Of a stretch of 64,000 nucleotides of DNA, positions 23,732 through 35,000 are shown in pieces; the stretch's first letter is position 1; each line of letters begins with the position of its first letter. The notes beneath the pieces are model-generated. The model had not been told where the DNA came from. It saw only the letters and a program-made list of their open reading frames with translations, and made no database searches. A program made the translations under genes and the position numbers. Source of the stretch: Flavobacterium sp. SH_e (lineage in GTDB: Bacteria > Bacteroidota > Bacteroidia > Flavobacteriales > Flavobacteriaceae); assembly GCF_025717045.1 (NCBI RefSeq), contig NZ_JAOVZN010000006.1, forward strand, positions 148,267-212,266. The letters run 5' to 3'.

Positions 23732-24700
23732 CTACCTTTTGTCAATTCTGACTGTTTTTATGATTGCTTCTAACTCGAGCATTAAATCACGTTCTTGATG
23801 AGATGGCGAATAGCAGAATCCTTCAATCACTAAAACTCTATTAAAAGTTTTATCTAAAATTGCATAATTGATAAAAGGACCACTCATAAAATCATTCTTT
23901 AATTCCCAAGTTCCCTTTGTTTCAAAAGCATCTCTGTTGTCTAAAGTAATTTTTGAAAAATAAGGCGCGTAGGCTTCGCTGGTAATCATTTGTGTATTGG
24001 GTTCACGTCCTTGGATATATTTACCAATTGAGTCTCGCATTTTTACAATAGCACTTACGACGTCTTTTTTCTTTTTGAAATTATTCAACGGAATCTGATA
24101 AATCAATAAACTTGTATTCCCACTAATGATTTCTTTCTTTAGCCAGATAAATTTCTTTTTGTGCAACATGTATTCATATCCTGTTGGAATTTGAATATTG
24201 ATATGGAATTTATTTTTTATGATAGCTTTATTCAGCAAAGAAGCGCTGTTATCTTCCTGAATTTTTTGAATTTCGGCATCGTGAATAATCTTGATTATTT
24301 GCGGTGAATTCAATTCAAGACTGCAAATAATGTCATCGACCGATTTTCCGTAAATGCGAAAAGTGTTGTGAGGTAAAGTTTTACTTCGAATAATTTCGAA
24401 TTTTTCTGCGGCTGTTTTTTTTACCACAATAATGCTTCGGCTGTCAGTAACAAAGCCTTCCAATAATCTTGCAGGATATTGATTGATGGTAAAAAGCGGT
24501 TCTTCTTGAGTAAGTCCAAGAACTGGCGAAGCAAATTTATTTCTGATACTGTCTCCTACTTCTCCATACCATAATTGATCGTCAATAATGACTGAAATAG
24601 TATTGGTTTTTCCTGAAACTGTTTCATTTTGTTTTTCACTTTTGAAACATGATGTCAGTAAAAACGGAAGCAATAGCAATAAAAAATGGGTTTTATTCAT
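23732..24700 (-). CDS. DUF4837 family lipoprotein (322 aa)
   Basis: The start MNKTHFLLLLLPFLLTSC is a lipoprotein signal. The mature part matches the DUF4837 pattern of Bacteroidota: NTISVIIDDQLWYGEVGDSIR near the start, then PLFTINQYP, and a second half of similar strands ending with VLVIEGFCYSPSHQERDLMLELEAII. The role of the family is unknown. It starts 46 bases after the stop of the LysM transglycosylase on the same strand, a pairing that suggests a link to the cell wall. Confidence 0.9.
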   Translation of the reverse strand: MNKTHFLLLLLPFLLTSCFKSEKQNETVSGKTNTISVIIDDQLWYGEVGDSIRNKFASPVLGLTQEEPLFTINQYPARLLEGFVTDSRSIIVVKKTAAEKFEIIRSKTLPHNTFRIYGKSVDDIICSLELNSPQIIKIIHDAEIQKIQEDNSASLLNKAIIKNKFHINIQIPTGYEYMLHKKKFIWLKKEIISGNTSLLIYQIPLNNFKKKKDVVSAIVKMRDSIGKYIQGREPNTQMITSEAYAPYFSKITLDNRDAFETKGTWELKNDFMSGPFINYAILDKTFNRVLVIEGFCYSPSHQERDLMLELEAIIKTVRIDKR

Positions 24701-24746
24701 TTTTTTAATTTATGAAATAAAACCCAAATTTAATAAGATTTTTCTA

Positions 24747-26561
24747 TTATCCGTTTATTTTAAGTTTCATTCCCGGTTTAATATCTTCATCTTTAATGTC
24801 ATTCCATTTTTTAATATCTGAAATTGTAACTCCAGGATATTTTTTAGAAATGCTGTATAAAGAATCTCCTTTTTTAACGTAATAATCTTCACTAACGTTT
24901 TTAGAAGGTGCTTTTTTCTTGAATGTATCAACCGAGTTTGATGCAATTGCTGTTGAAACTGGCTCTTCTATAACTATCGCTGCTTTAGAAATAATTAATG
25001 TTTTTCCTAAACCAATGTTATTTGAAGTTAAATTGTTAAGTTCTTTTAACTCCGCAATAGTCGTACCGAATTTTTTTGCAATGCTACCTAAATTGTCCCC
25101 AGCAACGACAACATAGTCCATATCTACAGCTGATGGCTTATCTTTTTCATCGGCAGAAGCAATAGCTTCTTCTTTCTTATCTACAATTGGAGCAGTTTTA
25201 ACTGGAGCTTCCTCTTCAGATTTAATCTTGATATTTCTACCAATGGCAACTGAATTCGATTTTAAATTATTCCATTTTTTTAACTCACTGATGCTAACAT
25301 TGTATTTTGAAGCAATTGCTCCCAAATTATCTCCTTTTCTTACTTTATAGAATTCGAAATCTCTATTTTCAATCACAGCTGGTTTTGCCACAGCTGGTCT
25401 AACTTTTGGAGCATATTTTACCGCCAATCTAGAATTTGTTGATTTCATTTCAGAATCATACTTCACATAAGCATAAATCTGAGGTTCGTTAGATACAAAT
25501 GTTGCTATTTTATCTTTTGGAAGACGAATGAAATGCTGTTCTCCTTGATAAAAAGGAACAATTCCCATTTTATAAGATGGATTTAAAAGCTGAATTTGTG
25601 ATTGTGGCATATCTAATAAATCAGCAATCTGTTTGAAAGACATTTGATTTTTGATTGCTACAGTATCGGTTTCAAAGTTTTTAACCACAGCTCTTTCAGG
25701 GTTAATTCCGTGTTCTTTGTGATATTCAAAAAGATACATTGTTGCTAAGAAAGCAGGAACGTAACCTTGAGTTTCTTTTGGAAGATAATTACGAATGTCC
25801 CAGTATTTTGTTTTTCCGCCAGAGCGACGAATTGCTTTGGTAACGTTTCCTGGACCAGAATTGTAAGAAGCTAAAACCAGTTCCCAGTCACCAAAAATAT
25901 TGAACATTTTGGTCATGTATTCTGAACATGCGGCTGTAGCTTTAAGAGGATCGCTTCTTTCGTCTATATAAGAATCTATTTTTAAAGCGTATTGTTTTCC
26001 GGTTCCGTACATAAACTGCCAAAGTCCCGTAGCGCCCATTTTAGAAACTGCTTTAGGATTTAAAGCAGATTCTACAACGGCTAAATATTTTATTTCCAAA
26101 GGAACGTTTTGTTTTGCAAAAGCATCCTCGAAGATTGGGAAATAATATTCTGATAAAGCCATTAATCGAGAAAACGATTTTTTACGGTTCTTAAGAAATG
26201 ACTTTATTATATTTTCTAAACCTTGATTGTATTCGATTTCAAAAGGTGATTTCTGATTCATCGCAACTAAACGCTCTTTCAGCAATTCGGTTGGAAGTTC
26301 TTCATCGACAGTAACATCTTTGTTGATGGTTTGAATGTCTTTGGTTAAATCATCATAAATATCTAGACTTACTAATTCGTTCATCCAAAGACTATCAACT
26401 TTTGAAGCTAAATGGTCTCTTTTGAATGTGCTTTTAATAGAATCTAAATATGATAGTTTAACCTCAGGCTTAATCTCTAAATCTGTCTTTGCCGTTTCCT
26501 GTGCACAGACAGCTAACGAAAAGAAAGCCGAAACCACAAGTGATAATTTCTTTACAATCAT
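24747..26561 (-). CDS. LysM-containing lytic transglycosylase (MltD-like)
   Basis: The exported enzyme cleaves peptidoglycan glycan strands. A signal peptide (about residues 1-20) and a helical N-terminal region precede the SLT domain. The catalytic glutamate is E164 in AVVESALNPKAVSKMGATGLWQFM, with LASYNSGPGNV further on. Three LysM domains follow, each with a Y-x-V-x-x-G-D-x-L core: about 405-448, about 495-537, and one at the C-terminus (DYYVKKGDSLYSISKKYPG). They bind peptidoglycan. The 604-residue length fits the MltD group of Bacteroidota. The gene probably shares a transcript with the DUF4837 lipoprotein. A TAGATTTG element precedes it. Confidence 0.96.
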   Translation of the reverse strand: MIVKKLSLVVSAFFSLAVCAQETAKTDLEIKPEVKLSYLDSIKSTFKRDHLASKVDSLWMNELVSLDIYDDLTKDIQTINKDVTVDEELPTELLKERLVAMNQKSPFEIEYNQGLENIIKSFLKNRKKSFSRLMALSEYYFPIFEDAFAKQNVPLEIKYLAVVESALNPKAVSKMGATGLWQFMYGTGKQYALKIDSYIDERSDPLKATAACSEYMTKMFNIFGDWELVLASYNSGPGNVTKAIRRSGGKTKYWDIRNYLPKETQGYVPAFLATMYLFEYHKEHGINPERAVVKNFETDTVAIKNQMSFKQIADLLDMPQSQIQLLNPSYKMGIVPFYQGEQHFIRLPKDKIATFVSNEPQIYAYVKYDSEMKSTNSRLAVKYAPKVRPAVAKPAVIENRDFEFYKVRKGDNLGAIASKYNVSISELKKWNNLKSNSVAIGRNIKIKSEEEAPVKTAPIVDKKEEAIASADEKDKPSAVDMDYVVVAGDNLGSIAKKFGTTIAELKELNNLTSNNIGLGKTLIISKAAIVIEEPVSTAIASNSVDTFKKKAPSKNVSEDYYVKKGDSLYSISKKYPGVTISDIKKWNDIKDEDIKPGMKLKING

Positions 26562-26615
26562 ATAACATTATTTTAAAATTCTGTAATTCAAACAATTACA
26601 AGAGTTGTATTTTTG

Positions 26616-26623
26616 CAAATCTA
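26616..26623 (-). promoter_or_regulatory. -7 promoter element (TAGATTTG) of the transglycosylase
   Basis: The minus-strand sequence TAGATTTG fits TAnnTTTG, 55 bases before the start codon, in the gap after pgk. Confidence 0.38.
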
Positions 26624-26671
26624 AGCTCTTTATTGAAGAAAACTGTTTAAAAAAATGTTAATTGTGATATT

Positions 26672-27859
26672 TTAGTCTAAAATCGCTGCGATTCCAGGTA
26701 AAATTCTTCCTTCTAACATTTCTAGCATTGCTCCACCACCAGTAGAAACATAGCTCATTTTGTCTTCAAATCCGAACTGTTTTACTGCTGCAACAGAATC
26801 TCCACCACCAACTAATGAAAATGCTCCATTTGCTGTAGCTTCAGCGATATAATCTCCTAATGCAATTGTTCCTTTAGAGAAAGTTTCCATTTCAAAAACT
26901 CCTAATGGACCATTCCAAAGAATTGTTTTTGACTCTAAAATTACTTTTTTGAAGTTTTCTAGAGATTTTGGACCTGCATCTAAACCTTGCCATCCGTCAG
27001 GAATTGCAGTTACGTCTACAACCTGAGTATTTGCATTGTTTGAGAAATCGTCTGCTGCAATAACATCAACAGGAATGTGAACCTGAACGCCTTTTTCTTT
27101 TGCTAATTTTAAAATTTCAAGAGCTAGATCTAATTTATCATCTTCGCAGATAGACTCACCGATTTTTCCGCCTTGAGCTTTAATGAAAGTAAAAGTCATT
27201 CCTCCACCAATAATCATGTGATCTACTTTATCTAAGATATTTTCGATAACCGTAATTTTAGAAGAAACTTTAGAACCACCAAGAACAGCAGTTACAGGCT
27301 TTTCACTGTTTTTAAGAACTTTATTTAAACTGTCAATTTCTTTTGCCAATAATGTTCCAAAGGTTTTATCGTTTGGAAAAAATTGTGCAATAATTGTAGT
27401 CGATGCGTGTGCTCTGTGAGCTGTACCAAATGCATCGTTTACATAAATATCTCCAAGAGAAGCTAATTCTTTAGCGAAAGCTACATCTCCAGCTTCTTCT
27501 TCAGAATGAAAACGTAAATTTTCTAATAAAAGAACTTCGCCTGGTTTTAAATCTTTTGCTGCAGTCTGAGCTGGTTCTCCAACGCAGTTTTCAGCAAATT
27601 TTACTTGAACTCCTAAAATTTCAGAAGCTGTTTTTAAGATATGTTTTAAAGAGTATTTCTCTTCTGCTCCTTTTGGTCTTCCAAGATGTGACATTAAAAT
27701 CACACTTCCACCTTGTGCTAAAATAGCATCAATTGTTGGCTTTGCTGCTTCAATACGTGTAGTATCTGTTACATTAAAATTCTCATCTAATGGCACGTTG
27801 AAGTCAACACGGATTATTGCTTTTTTATTTTTAAAATCGAAATCATTTAAAGTTTTCAT
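26672..27859 (-). CDS. pgk: Phosphoglycerate kinase
   Basis: Pgk makes ATP from 1,3-bisphosphoglycerate in glycolysis. The 395-residue length is normal. The N-terminal domain shows RVDFNVPLD and the substrate-binding HLGRPKG; the C-terminal domain shows [11 protein letters not shown] and the nucleotide loop [10 protein letters not shown], with the closing STGGGAMLE. It is a cytoplasmic enzyme, transcribed alone, with a TATATTTG element 33 bases before the start. Confidence 0.98.
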   Translation of the reverse strand: MKTLNDFDFKNKKAIIRVDFNVPLDENFNVTDTTRIEAAKPTIDAILAQGGSVILMSHLGRPKGAEEKYSLKHILKTASEILGVQVKFAENCVGEPAQTAAKDLKPGEVLLLENLRFHSEEEAGDVAFAKELASLGDIYVNDAFGTAHRAHASTTIIAQFFPNDKTFGTLLAKEIDSLNKVLKNSEKPVTAVLGGSKVSSKITVIENILDKVDHMIIGGGMTFTFIKAQGGKIGESICEDDKLDLALEILKLAKEKGVQVHIPVDVIAADDFSNNANTQVVDVTAIPDGWQGLDAGPKSLENFKKVILESKTILWNGPLGVFEMETFSKGTIALGDYIAEATANGAFSLVGGGDSVAAVKQFGFEDKMSYVSTGGGAMLEMLEGRILPGIAAILD

Positions 27860-27891
27860 CTGCTAATTTTTTTAATTTTTTGAAAGAATAA

Positions 27892-27899
27892 CAAATATA
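27892..27899 (-). promoter_or_regulatory. -7 promoter element (TATATTTG) of pgk
   Basis: The minus-strand sequence TATATTTG fits TAnnTTTG and lies 33 bases before the pgk start. An upstream TTG is present but about 24 bases away, at the edge of the accepted range. Confidence 0.45.
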
Positions 27900-28016
27900 G
27901 GACTTTTACTGTACTCTAAATTTCAAAAAAGCAAAAATAATCCATTAATAAAAACGAAAACGTTGTAAATTATGAAAATAAACAAATTAATTCTTAAAAA
28001 TGATAAAATTACTTGT

Positions 28017-28973
28017 TTAATCGTGAACAGGACCTTGTGTACAAGGACAGTTACTGATAGATTGTAAGAAATCAAATCCGATTGTGATTGAATGCGTTCC
28101 TGAATTATAACCGCTAAGACCGTTAAACATCAACTGGTATGAATATGCAAAATAGAATTTTGATTTCATAAAACCAGCCATTGGTCCCATCGCCAAAGGT
28201 TTTGGGAATTGGTCATTTAAGAAACGGTAAGAAACTCCAATCCAATAGTAGTCTTCGTAACGATTGTAACGTCTGTATTTGAAGTTGAAATCGGTTGTAG
28301 AACGCTGGTCACTCGCAAAGTATTGAAGGAAAACCGATGGTTCGTATTCGATACGTCTGTTTTCTCCATCTTTAAAAGTGAATCCAGTATATAACTGAAA
28401 GTTAGAAAGTAAATCTGGTTCGTTTGTTCTCTCTGAAGTCAAATTTTTCTTTAAAACGTTATTCGCATTAAAACTCACATAGAAACCTTTATTACGATAT
28501 AAAGCACTAAGGTCAAAGTTGTTGTTCGATGTACGACGATCATCTGTTACCCCTCCATCTGTACCAGTAAAATTACCAGTTTCTAAACGGAAAGTATTTA
28601 TGTTATACGAAATACCAAATGAAAGATACTGTTGTGAATAATAATCTAATATAAGGTGATGCGCAAACGAAACCTTAGCACCTGTTTGTTTTGTATTACC
28701 ATTACTATCATTATACAATGAAATACCTACTCCCGAACGATCTAAAACTCGAAAATCTGCATACACTGATTGGTTATCTGGTGCATCTTTAATTCCGACC
28801 CACTGTGTCAAACCGTTGGCTCTAATACGGAGGTTGTCTCCAATACCGGCATACGCAGGGGAAATAATGAAAGGGTTATCAGCTAAATACTGGGTAAACA
28901 CTGGTAGGTTTAACTCTTGGCTGTAACTTGTTGTTACAGCCATGAGTACTAAGGATAAAATAAACTTTTTCAT
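28017..28973 (-). CDS. sprF: SprF, PorP/SprF-type outer-membrane protein for SprB secretion
   Basis: SprF is a predicted outer-membrane barrel needed for export of SprB through the type IX secretion system in F. johnsoniae. The ATG at 28973 gives a proper signal peptide (MKKFILSLVLMAVTTSYSQ); an upstream start at 29069 would overlap the end of sprB and lack one. The mature start LNLPVFTQYLADNPFIISPAYAG is the PorP/SprF signature, and the remaining length is beta-strand-like. The start lies 43 bases after the sprB stop, matching the known sprB-sprF order. A perfect 10-bp hairpin (28918-28942) lies in the signal-peptide codons. Confidence 0.95.
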   Translation of the reverse strand: MKKFILSLVLMAVTTSYSQELNLPVFTQYLADNPFIISPAYAGIGDNLRIRANGLTQWVGIKDAPDNQSVYADFRVLDRSGVGISLYNDSNGNTKQTGAKVSFAHHLILDYYSQQYLSFGISYNINTFRLETGNFTGTDGGVTDDRRTSNNNFDLSALYRNKGFYVSFNANNVLKKNLTSERTNEPDLLSNFQLYTGFTFKDGENRRIEYEPSVFLQYFASDQRSTTDFNFKYRRYNRYEDYYWIGVSYRFLNDQFPKPLAMGPMAGFMKSKFYFAYSYQLMFNGLSGYNSGTHSITIGFDFLQSISNCPCTQGPVHD

Positions 28974-29016
28974 TGTATTAAATTTTTTAGATAACATCAT
29001 TGGGGCTATAATTTTG

Positions 29017-32000
29017 TTATCTGTATAATGTGAAATGTCCAACAAACTCTCTAGGATCTTTCGGATCATTTAGTTTAAGAACGTACCAGTAATCACCTGT
29101 TGGCAATTCGTCTCCATGGTATCTACCGTCCCATTTTTCACCTACATGGTATTTCGCTACTACTCTACCATATCTGTCATAAATATCGAACGTTAGTTCT
29201 TTGTAAGCCAATGCACCACAATCTGGACCAACTGTATCATTTTGTCCGTCACCATTTGGTGTAAAGAAGTTTGGCAAGCAGAAGTCATAGAATGTTCCAT
29301 TAACATCGATTGTTGCCTCACAACCATTTTTGTCTCTCACAATAACTTTATAAATGCCTGTTTTATAGATTCTATAACTATTAGATGAAGAGAATGGTTC
29401 TCCGTTGAAACTATACTCGTAAGGAGCAACACCACCAGAAGCTTTCACTACGATCATGTTGATGTCTTTACTTTGATTTGTTACATCAATTAAACTTACT
29501 GGGTCAACTGCGTTCACATCAAAAATTGCAGTTGGCACTTCACATCCGTTAGTATGTCTTGCTACAATGAAGTGGCTTCCTGGAGCAACATTTGTAAAGA
29601 CATTACTTGGCTGGAATGTTCCATTATTATCAAGTGAGTAATCAACATCAGCTGGGTTTGTAATTGAATCATCAATTGTTACTACAACCATATTAGCTTG
29701 AGCATTATTCACACAATCGTAAGTTACTTCAGCAGTTGGGTTTAGAATTACTGCACTTGGCATGTTTTCTACAAACTGAACTGTACATCCTTCTGCATCT
29801 TTCACATAAACTGTATGTGTTCCTCCAGCAAGATTTGTGAAATCAAATGTTGTCTGAGTAGCTCCACCTACTGTAAATGGTCCGTTTTCATTATCTAAAC
29901 TTACGCTATATGGTAATGTACCGCCTTTAACTTCAATACTGAATGCACCGTCTTTGTCTCCGTCACAAACTTCTGGAATCATAGAGTTTGGAACTTCAGT
30001 TATAATAACTGGATTAGGCTGTGTAATTTCAATATCTGCTCTTACATAACAACCGTTTTCATCTTGAGCAATCACGATATAAGTTCCTGGAGAAAGTCTA
30101 TCGTATGTTGATTTAGAATCAAACTGATTTAAGTCTGGTGAGATTGCATACTTAATAACTCCTGTTCCTCCTGTTGCAGTGATTACAATTTTACCATTGT
30201 TTTCTCCGAAACATGAAACATTTGTTGCATCGAAACTAGCTTGTAAAGCAACTGGCGGTTCATTAATTGTAATTGTTGCTGATGCATCGTTACAATCTCC
30301 ACTTACTACTTTTACAACGTAATCTCCAATTACTAAGTTATCGAATGTACCGCTTGCTTGTGGGCCTTGAACGATAACACCTGCTGTATTTTCTAAAGTA
30401 TAAACATAGTTTCCTAATCCACCTTTAGCTTCAGCTACGATAACTCCTGTTGCTTCTCCTGTACATTTCACAACTGCATTTGTAACATCCACATCAATAT
30501 CAAGTGGCTCTAATGCGTCGATCGCGATTTCATTTGAAACAATTCCAACACATCCAGCAGCATCTTTTACATAGTAGCTGTATTTACCAACAGCAACTGG
30601 GAATGTAACTGATGAAGCGAATGAACCTATTGTTGTTGCAAAATTAGCATCTGTGCTATAAGTATATGGAGCTGTTCCACCTACTGCACTTAATGTTAAG
30701 GTTGCTTGAGTTAAACAAGTTTGTGAAGTTGCTTCAACTAAACTTGGAACTACCTCAGTTGGTTCACTGATTACAATATTTGTTGATGTTGCTGAACAGC
30801 TGAATCCGTCTGTAACTGTTATACTATATGTTCCAGCTCCTAATCCTGTGAAAATTGGACTAGTTTGTGGTCCAGAAGAAATTACTGGATTAGCTGATTC
30901 AATATTTAAAGTATACATGTAGTTACTTCCTTGTCCGCCTGTTGGAGGATCTACAGTAATTACAGCAGATTTGTCTCCGTAGCAAGTTAACATTGTCGCA
31001 CTTGCTGTTGCATTAATCACAATTGGAGCAGGAACAACTAATACTTCTGTTGCTGTATCAATACATCCTACATTATCTCTAACATTGATTGTATAAGTAC
31101 CTGCAGATAATCCAGGGAATACAGATTGTTGAGAGTAATCTACTAAGATTGTTCCGTTCAATACCAATTGATATTCATATTTATTATCCCAACCACCTGC
31201 AGCAGATGCCGAGATTTCACCGTCATTATTACCTGCAGCACAAGTAATATCTGATTTAGTAGTTGTCAATTCTAACTCTACTGCTGGCTGCTCTATTGTA
31301 AACAGAGTACTTACAGTACAGAATGGATTGTTAACCAATGTCGCAGTAACTGTATACTGACCTGCAGTTAAATTAGAAATTCTAAGTGGACCTGCATTTG
31401 TTGTTGTTCCGTTGCTTGGAACTGGACCAGTAATTACATAGTTGAATGCACCAGCATCATTTGTTGGGTTCAATTGATTATCAACAAAAGTTAAATCAAC
31501 GCTTCCGTTAGCAGCACCATAACAAATTTGTCCGTTTACTGTTACTGCTTTAATATCGAAAGTATTAGGATTATTAACATAATGTACTGATTGAATTGAA
31601 CAACCTGTCGCTGGGTTATTAACTGTAATTAGATACTCACCTATTGTTAATCCTGTGAATACACCACTTGTATTTGTTTGACTGAATGTATTTCCGTTTG
31701 TACCAGTAACTGTATAGTTAAGAAGTACTGGAGTACCACCTGTTGATGTAACAGTAACTGTGATGTCTTCGTTAGAAGTACAAGTTACAGCTGTATCTAC
31801 ATTCACATTTACAGCATCTAAGCTAATAAATGGAGTAATAACTGATGTTGCAGCAGTAGTTCCCATACATCCATTGTCATCGTAAACGTTTACAGTATAG
31901 CTTCCCCCTAAGAAATCAGCTTCAGTATATACGTTTTCTGCACCTTTTTGAACTACTACACCGTTTTTCAAGAACTCGTATGTTACATAGTTTCCTGAAC

Positions 32001-35000
32001 CACCCGTTACTGTAGCAACAGTAATCGTAGCATAAGCTGATGTATTTGTTCCAGTTGCACAACCGTATTGTGCAATAATTGGAGCAGCTACTGTAATTAC
32101 AGGGTTTTCGATAATTCTAATATCTTCAGAATCTTGACAACCTCTTCCAGATGTTACAGTCACTGTATAATCTCCCGCTTGAAGGTTTTCGAATACATTA
32201 AGTGTTTGAGCTGGTCTATTTACCGCAACACCTAAAGCAGTCGTACCTGTTAATGTATAAGTATAAACTGGATTATCATTTACACCTGCACTGCTTGGAT
32301 CTAATGTAGCAGTGATTGACGCATCTGATCCGCCTTTACAAGAAACATTTGTTCCTTGCAATGCAAATCCTGTTATCACTGTTGCTGGAGCAATTTCAAC
32401 TGTTACTTGGAATGCACATCCTGTAACAACGTCTCTTACTCTTACAATGTGTGTACCTGGCGCAACATTATTGAATACTGCTGGTGTAGTATTTACAATA
32501 ACACCACCATCTAAAGTATATCTATAATTTGCTGTTGCAGAACCACCTGAAGCAGTTGCTGTAATTCTACCATTATTTAATGTACAGCTTGGAAGCGCAT
32601 TTACAACAGTATTAAGTTGTAATGCTGGTGAAATAGTCACCGCTGCTGTCGCAGTTGCTGTACATGCATTCGCATCTCTTACAGTAATATCGTAAGTACC
32701 TGCTTTATTTACTGTAAATGTTGGACTAGATTGGAATCCGCTTCCAATGCTATACTCATAAGGTGCAACACCTGAACCAACGCTAACAGTAAATGTATAT
32801 TCACCTGCTGCTGTTGGACATTGGCTTGTCACGTTAGCAGTAATTGCACTTGGCAATGGATCCATCACAATTGTAATTGGAATAAATGTTTCACAATTAT
32901 TAGAATCGATAACATAAGCTCTCCAAGCTGTATTTACTGCTGGATCTAATACCGCATTATTGTTATTAGAATAATCAGCCGCTGTTGGAGTTCCAGTTCC
33001 AGCGATAAATGCATATCTGTAGTTTGGAGTTCCACCTGCAGCGGTTACACTTACTTTTGCACCTGAATTACAATTTGCATGAACATTTACTGTTTCAGTT
33101 AATGTCAATACTGATGGTTGACCAACAGTTACTGATGCACTAGCTTTACAGTTTGTTACTTGATCTGTAACTTCAATTGTATAATTACCGATTGGTAAAT
33201 TAGTTAAAGTTACAACTTTACCTACTTGTGTAATAGTTCCAGTTGTTGGACCACCGATTAATGCAGCAGTATATGTCGTACCGAAATTATTCACGTCAAA
33301 TTTCACAGAACCATTTGCACCACCATTACAGCTAACATCATTAACTAATTGACCCGCAATTGTAATGTTAACCAATGGTTTAACAGTGTAATATTCTTGG
33401 TCTTTACATCCGTTAGCATCTGTTACTTGGAATAAGTAAGTACCTGCATCAAGTAATGTAAACACACCACTAGTAGCTCCCGAAGTATTTGTTGTTGCAC
33501 TTGCTGGAGAAAGAATCTCGAAATGCAATGGACCAACTCCGTTTGTAACATTTACAGTTACTGTACTAGTTGTATTAGCTGTCGGAGCACAATAAATATC
33601 GGTTCCGTTAATTGTACTAATCGTTGGAGGGTTCAATGCAGGGATAACTACATCAACTGGTGCTGCAATGATACAGTTATTAGCATCTTTTATGTAAGCT
33701 GTAACTGTTCCTGAATTGTAAGTAGTGAACGTATTTGTTGCACTGTAATTTGCTCCTCCGTTGAAGCTATATTGGTAAGGAGCTGTTCCTGTTCCTGCAG
33801 TTACATTTACTGTAACAATTGCTGGTTGAGTAGCATTTCCTGTTCCACATGTTAAGCTTTGTGTCAAAACAGCTGTTGCTGCAAGAGCTAATGGTTGAGT
33901 AATCGTAGCTGTTACAATTACTGATGTACATTGTTTCGCATCGCGAACTTCAATGTTATAAGTTCCTGCTGTTAAGCCTGTAAAGATATTTGAACTTTGG
34001 TAAGTACCTCCGTTAATTCTGTATTGGTATGGTAAAATACCATTAGCAGCAGTAACGATAATGCTTCCGTTGTTTCCTCCAATACAGCTCACATTTGTCT
34101 GTGTGAATGTTGCTGATGGAGTTGTTGTTGGTGTAACTATTACTGGAATAGATACTGCCTGACATCCTTGACTGTCTGTTACTCTGAAAGTATAAGTTCC
34201 AGCTGCAGTAGCAGTGTAAGGTGATGTTGCAGGGAAATATCCTCCTCCGTTATAATCAACCTCGAAACCAGCGTAAGTTAAAGTTCCTTGAGTTGCCAAT
34301 AATGTAATCGTAGCTGATCCCGCACAAGTTAAATCTTGTGTTAAAGTAGCTTGCAATAACAATTCTTGACGTAAAGTGTAAGGAGACTCAACAATACATC
34401 CGTTTGCGTCTTTAATATAGAATTTATAGTTTCCTGGCGCATTCAATACAAAGTTAGGGCTAGATTGGTATCCGTTACCTATACTGTAAGTGAAAGGCGT
34501 AACACCTGTTCCTGTAATAGTGATTGGAACTGGGCTTCCTGCATAGCAATACAATCCAGCAGATGAATTGATTGTTGGAAGCGGATCAGTATCAATTGTG
34601 ATATCCAATTTAGCAACACATCCGTTAGCATCAATTACATAAGCATCCCACTCAGTATTTGTATTTGGATCTAATACCGCATTTGCAACAGTATCGTAAT
34701 CTAATGGGTTTGGTGTAACTCCATCCTCAACGAACTGATATTTGTAAACTGGCGTTCCACCTGCAGCAGCAACTGAAACTTTTGCACCAAAATTACAATT
34801 TGCATTTATGTTAGTTACTGGATTAAGAACTAATGCTGTTGGTTGCGTAACTGTTACAGAAGCAGTTGCTAAACATCCCGTTGTATTGTCTACTACCCTT
34901 ACTGTATAAGTTCCAGGAACAAGACCTGTAACGTCAACCGTATTTCCTGTCTGAACAAGTGTACCTGTACCTGCAGTTAATGAAGCTGTATAGCTTGTTC

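Noticed and set aside
28974..29069. Longer start of sprF at 29069
   Set aside because: It would overlap the sprB end and hide the signal peptide that begins at 28973.
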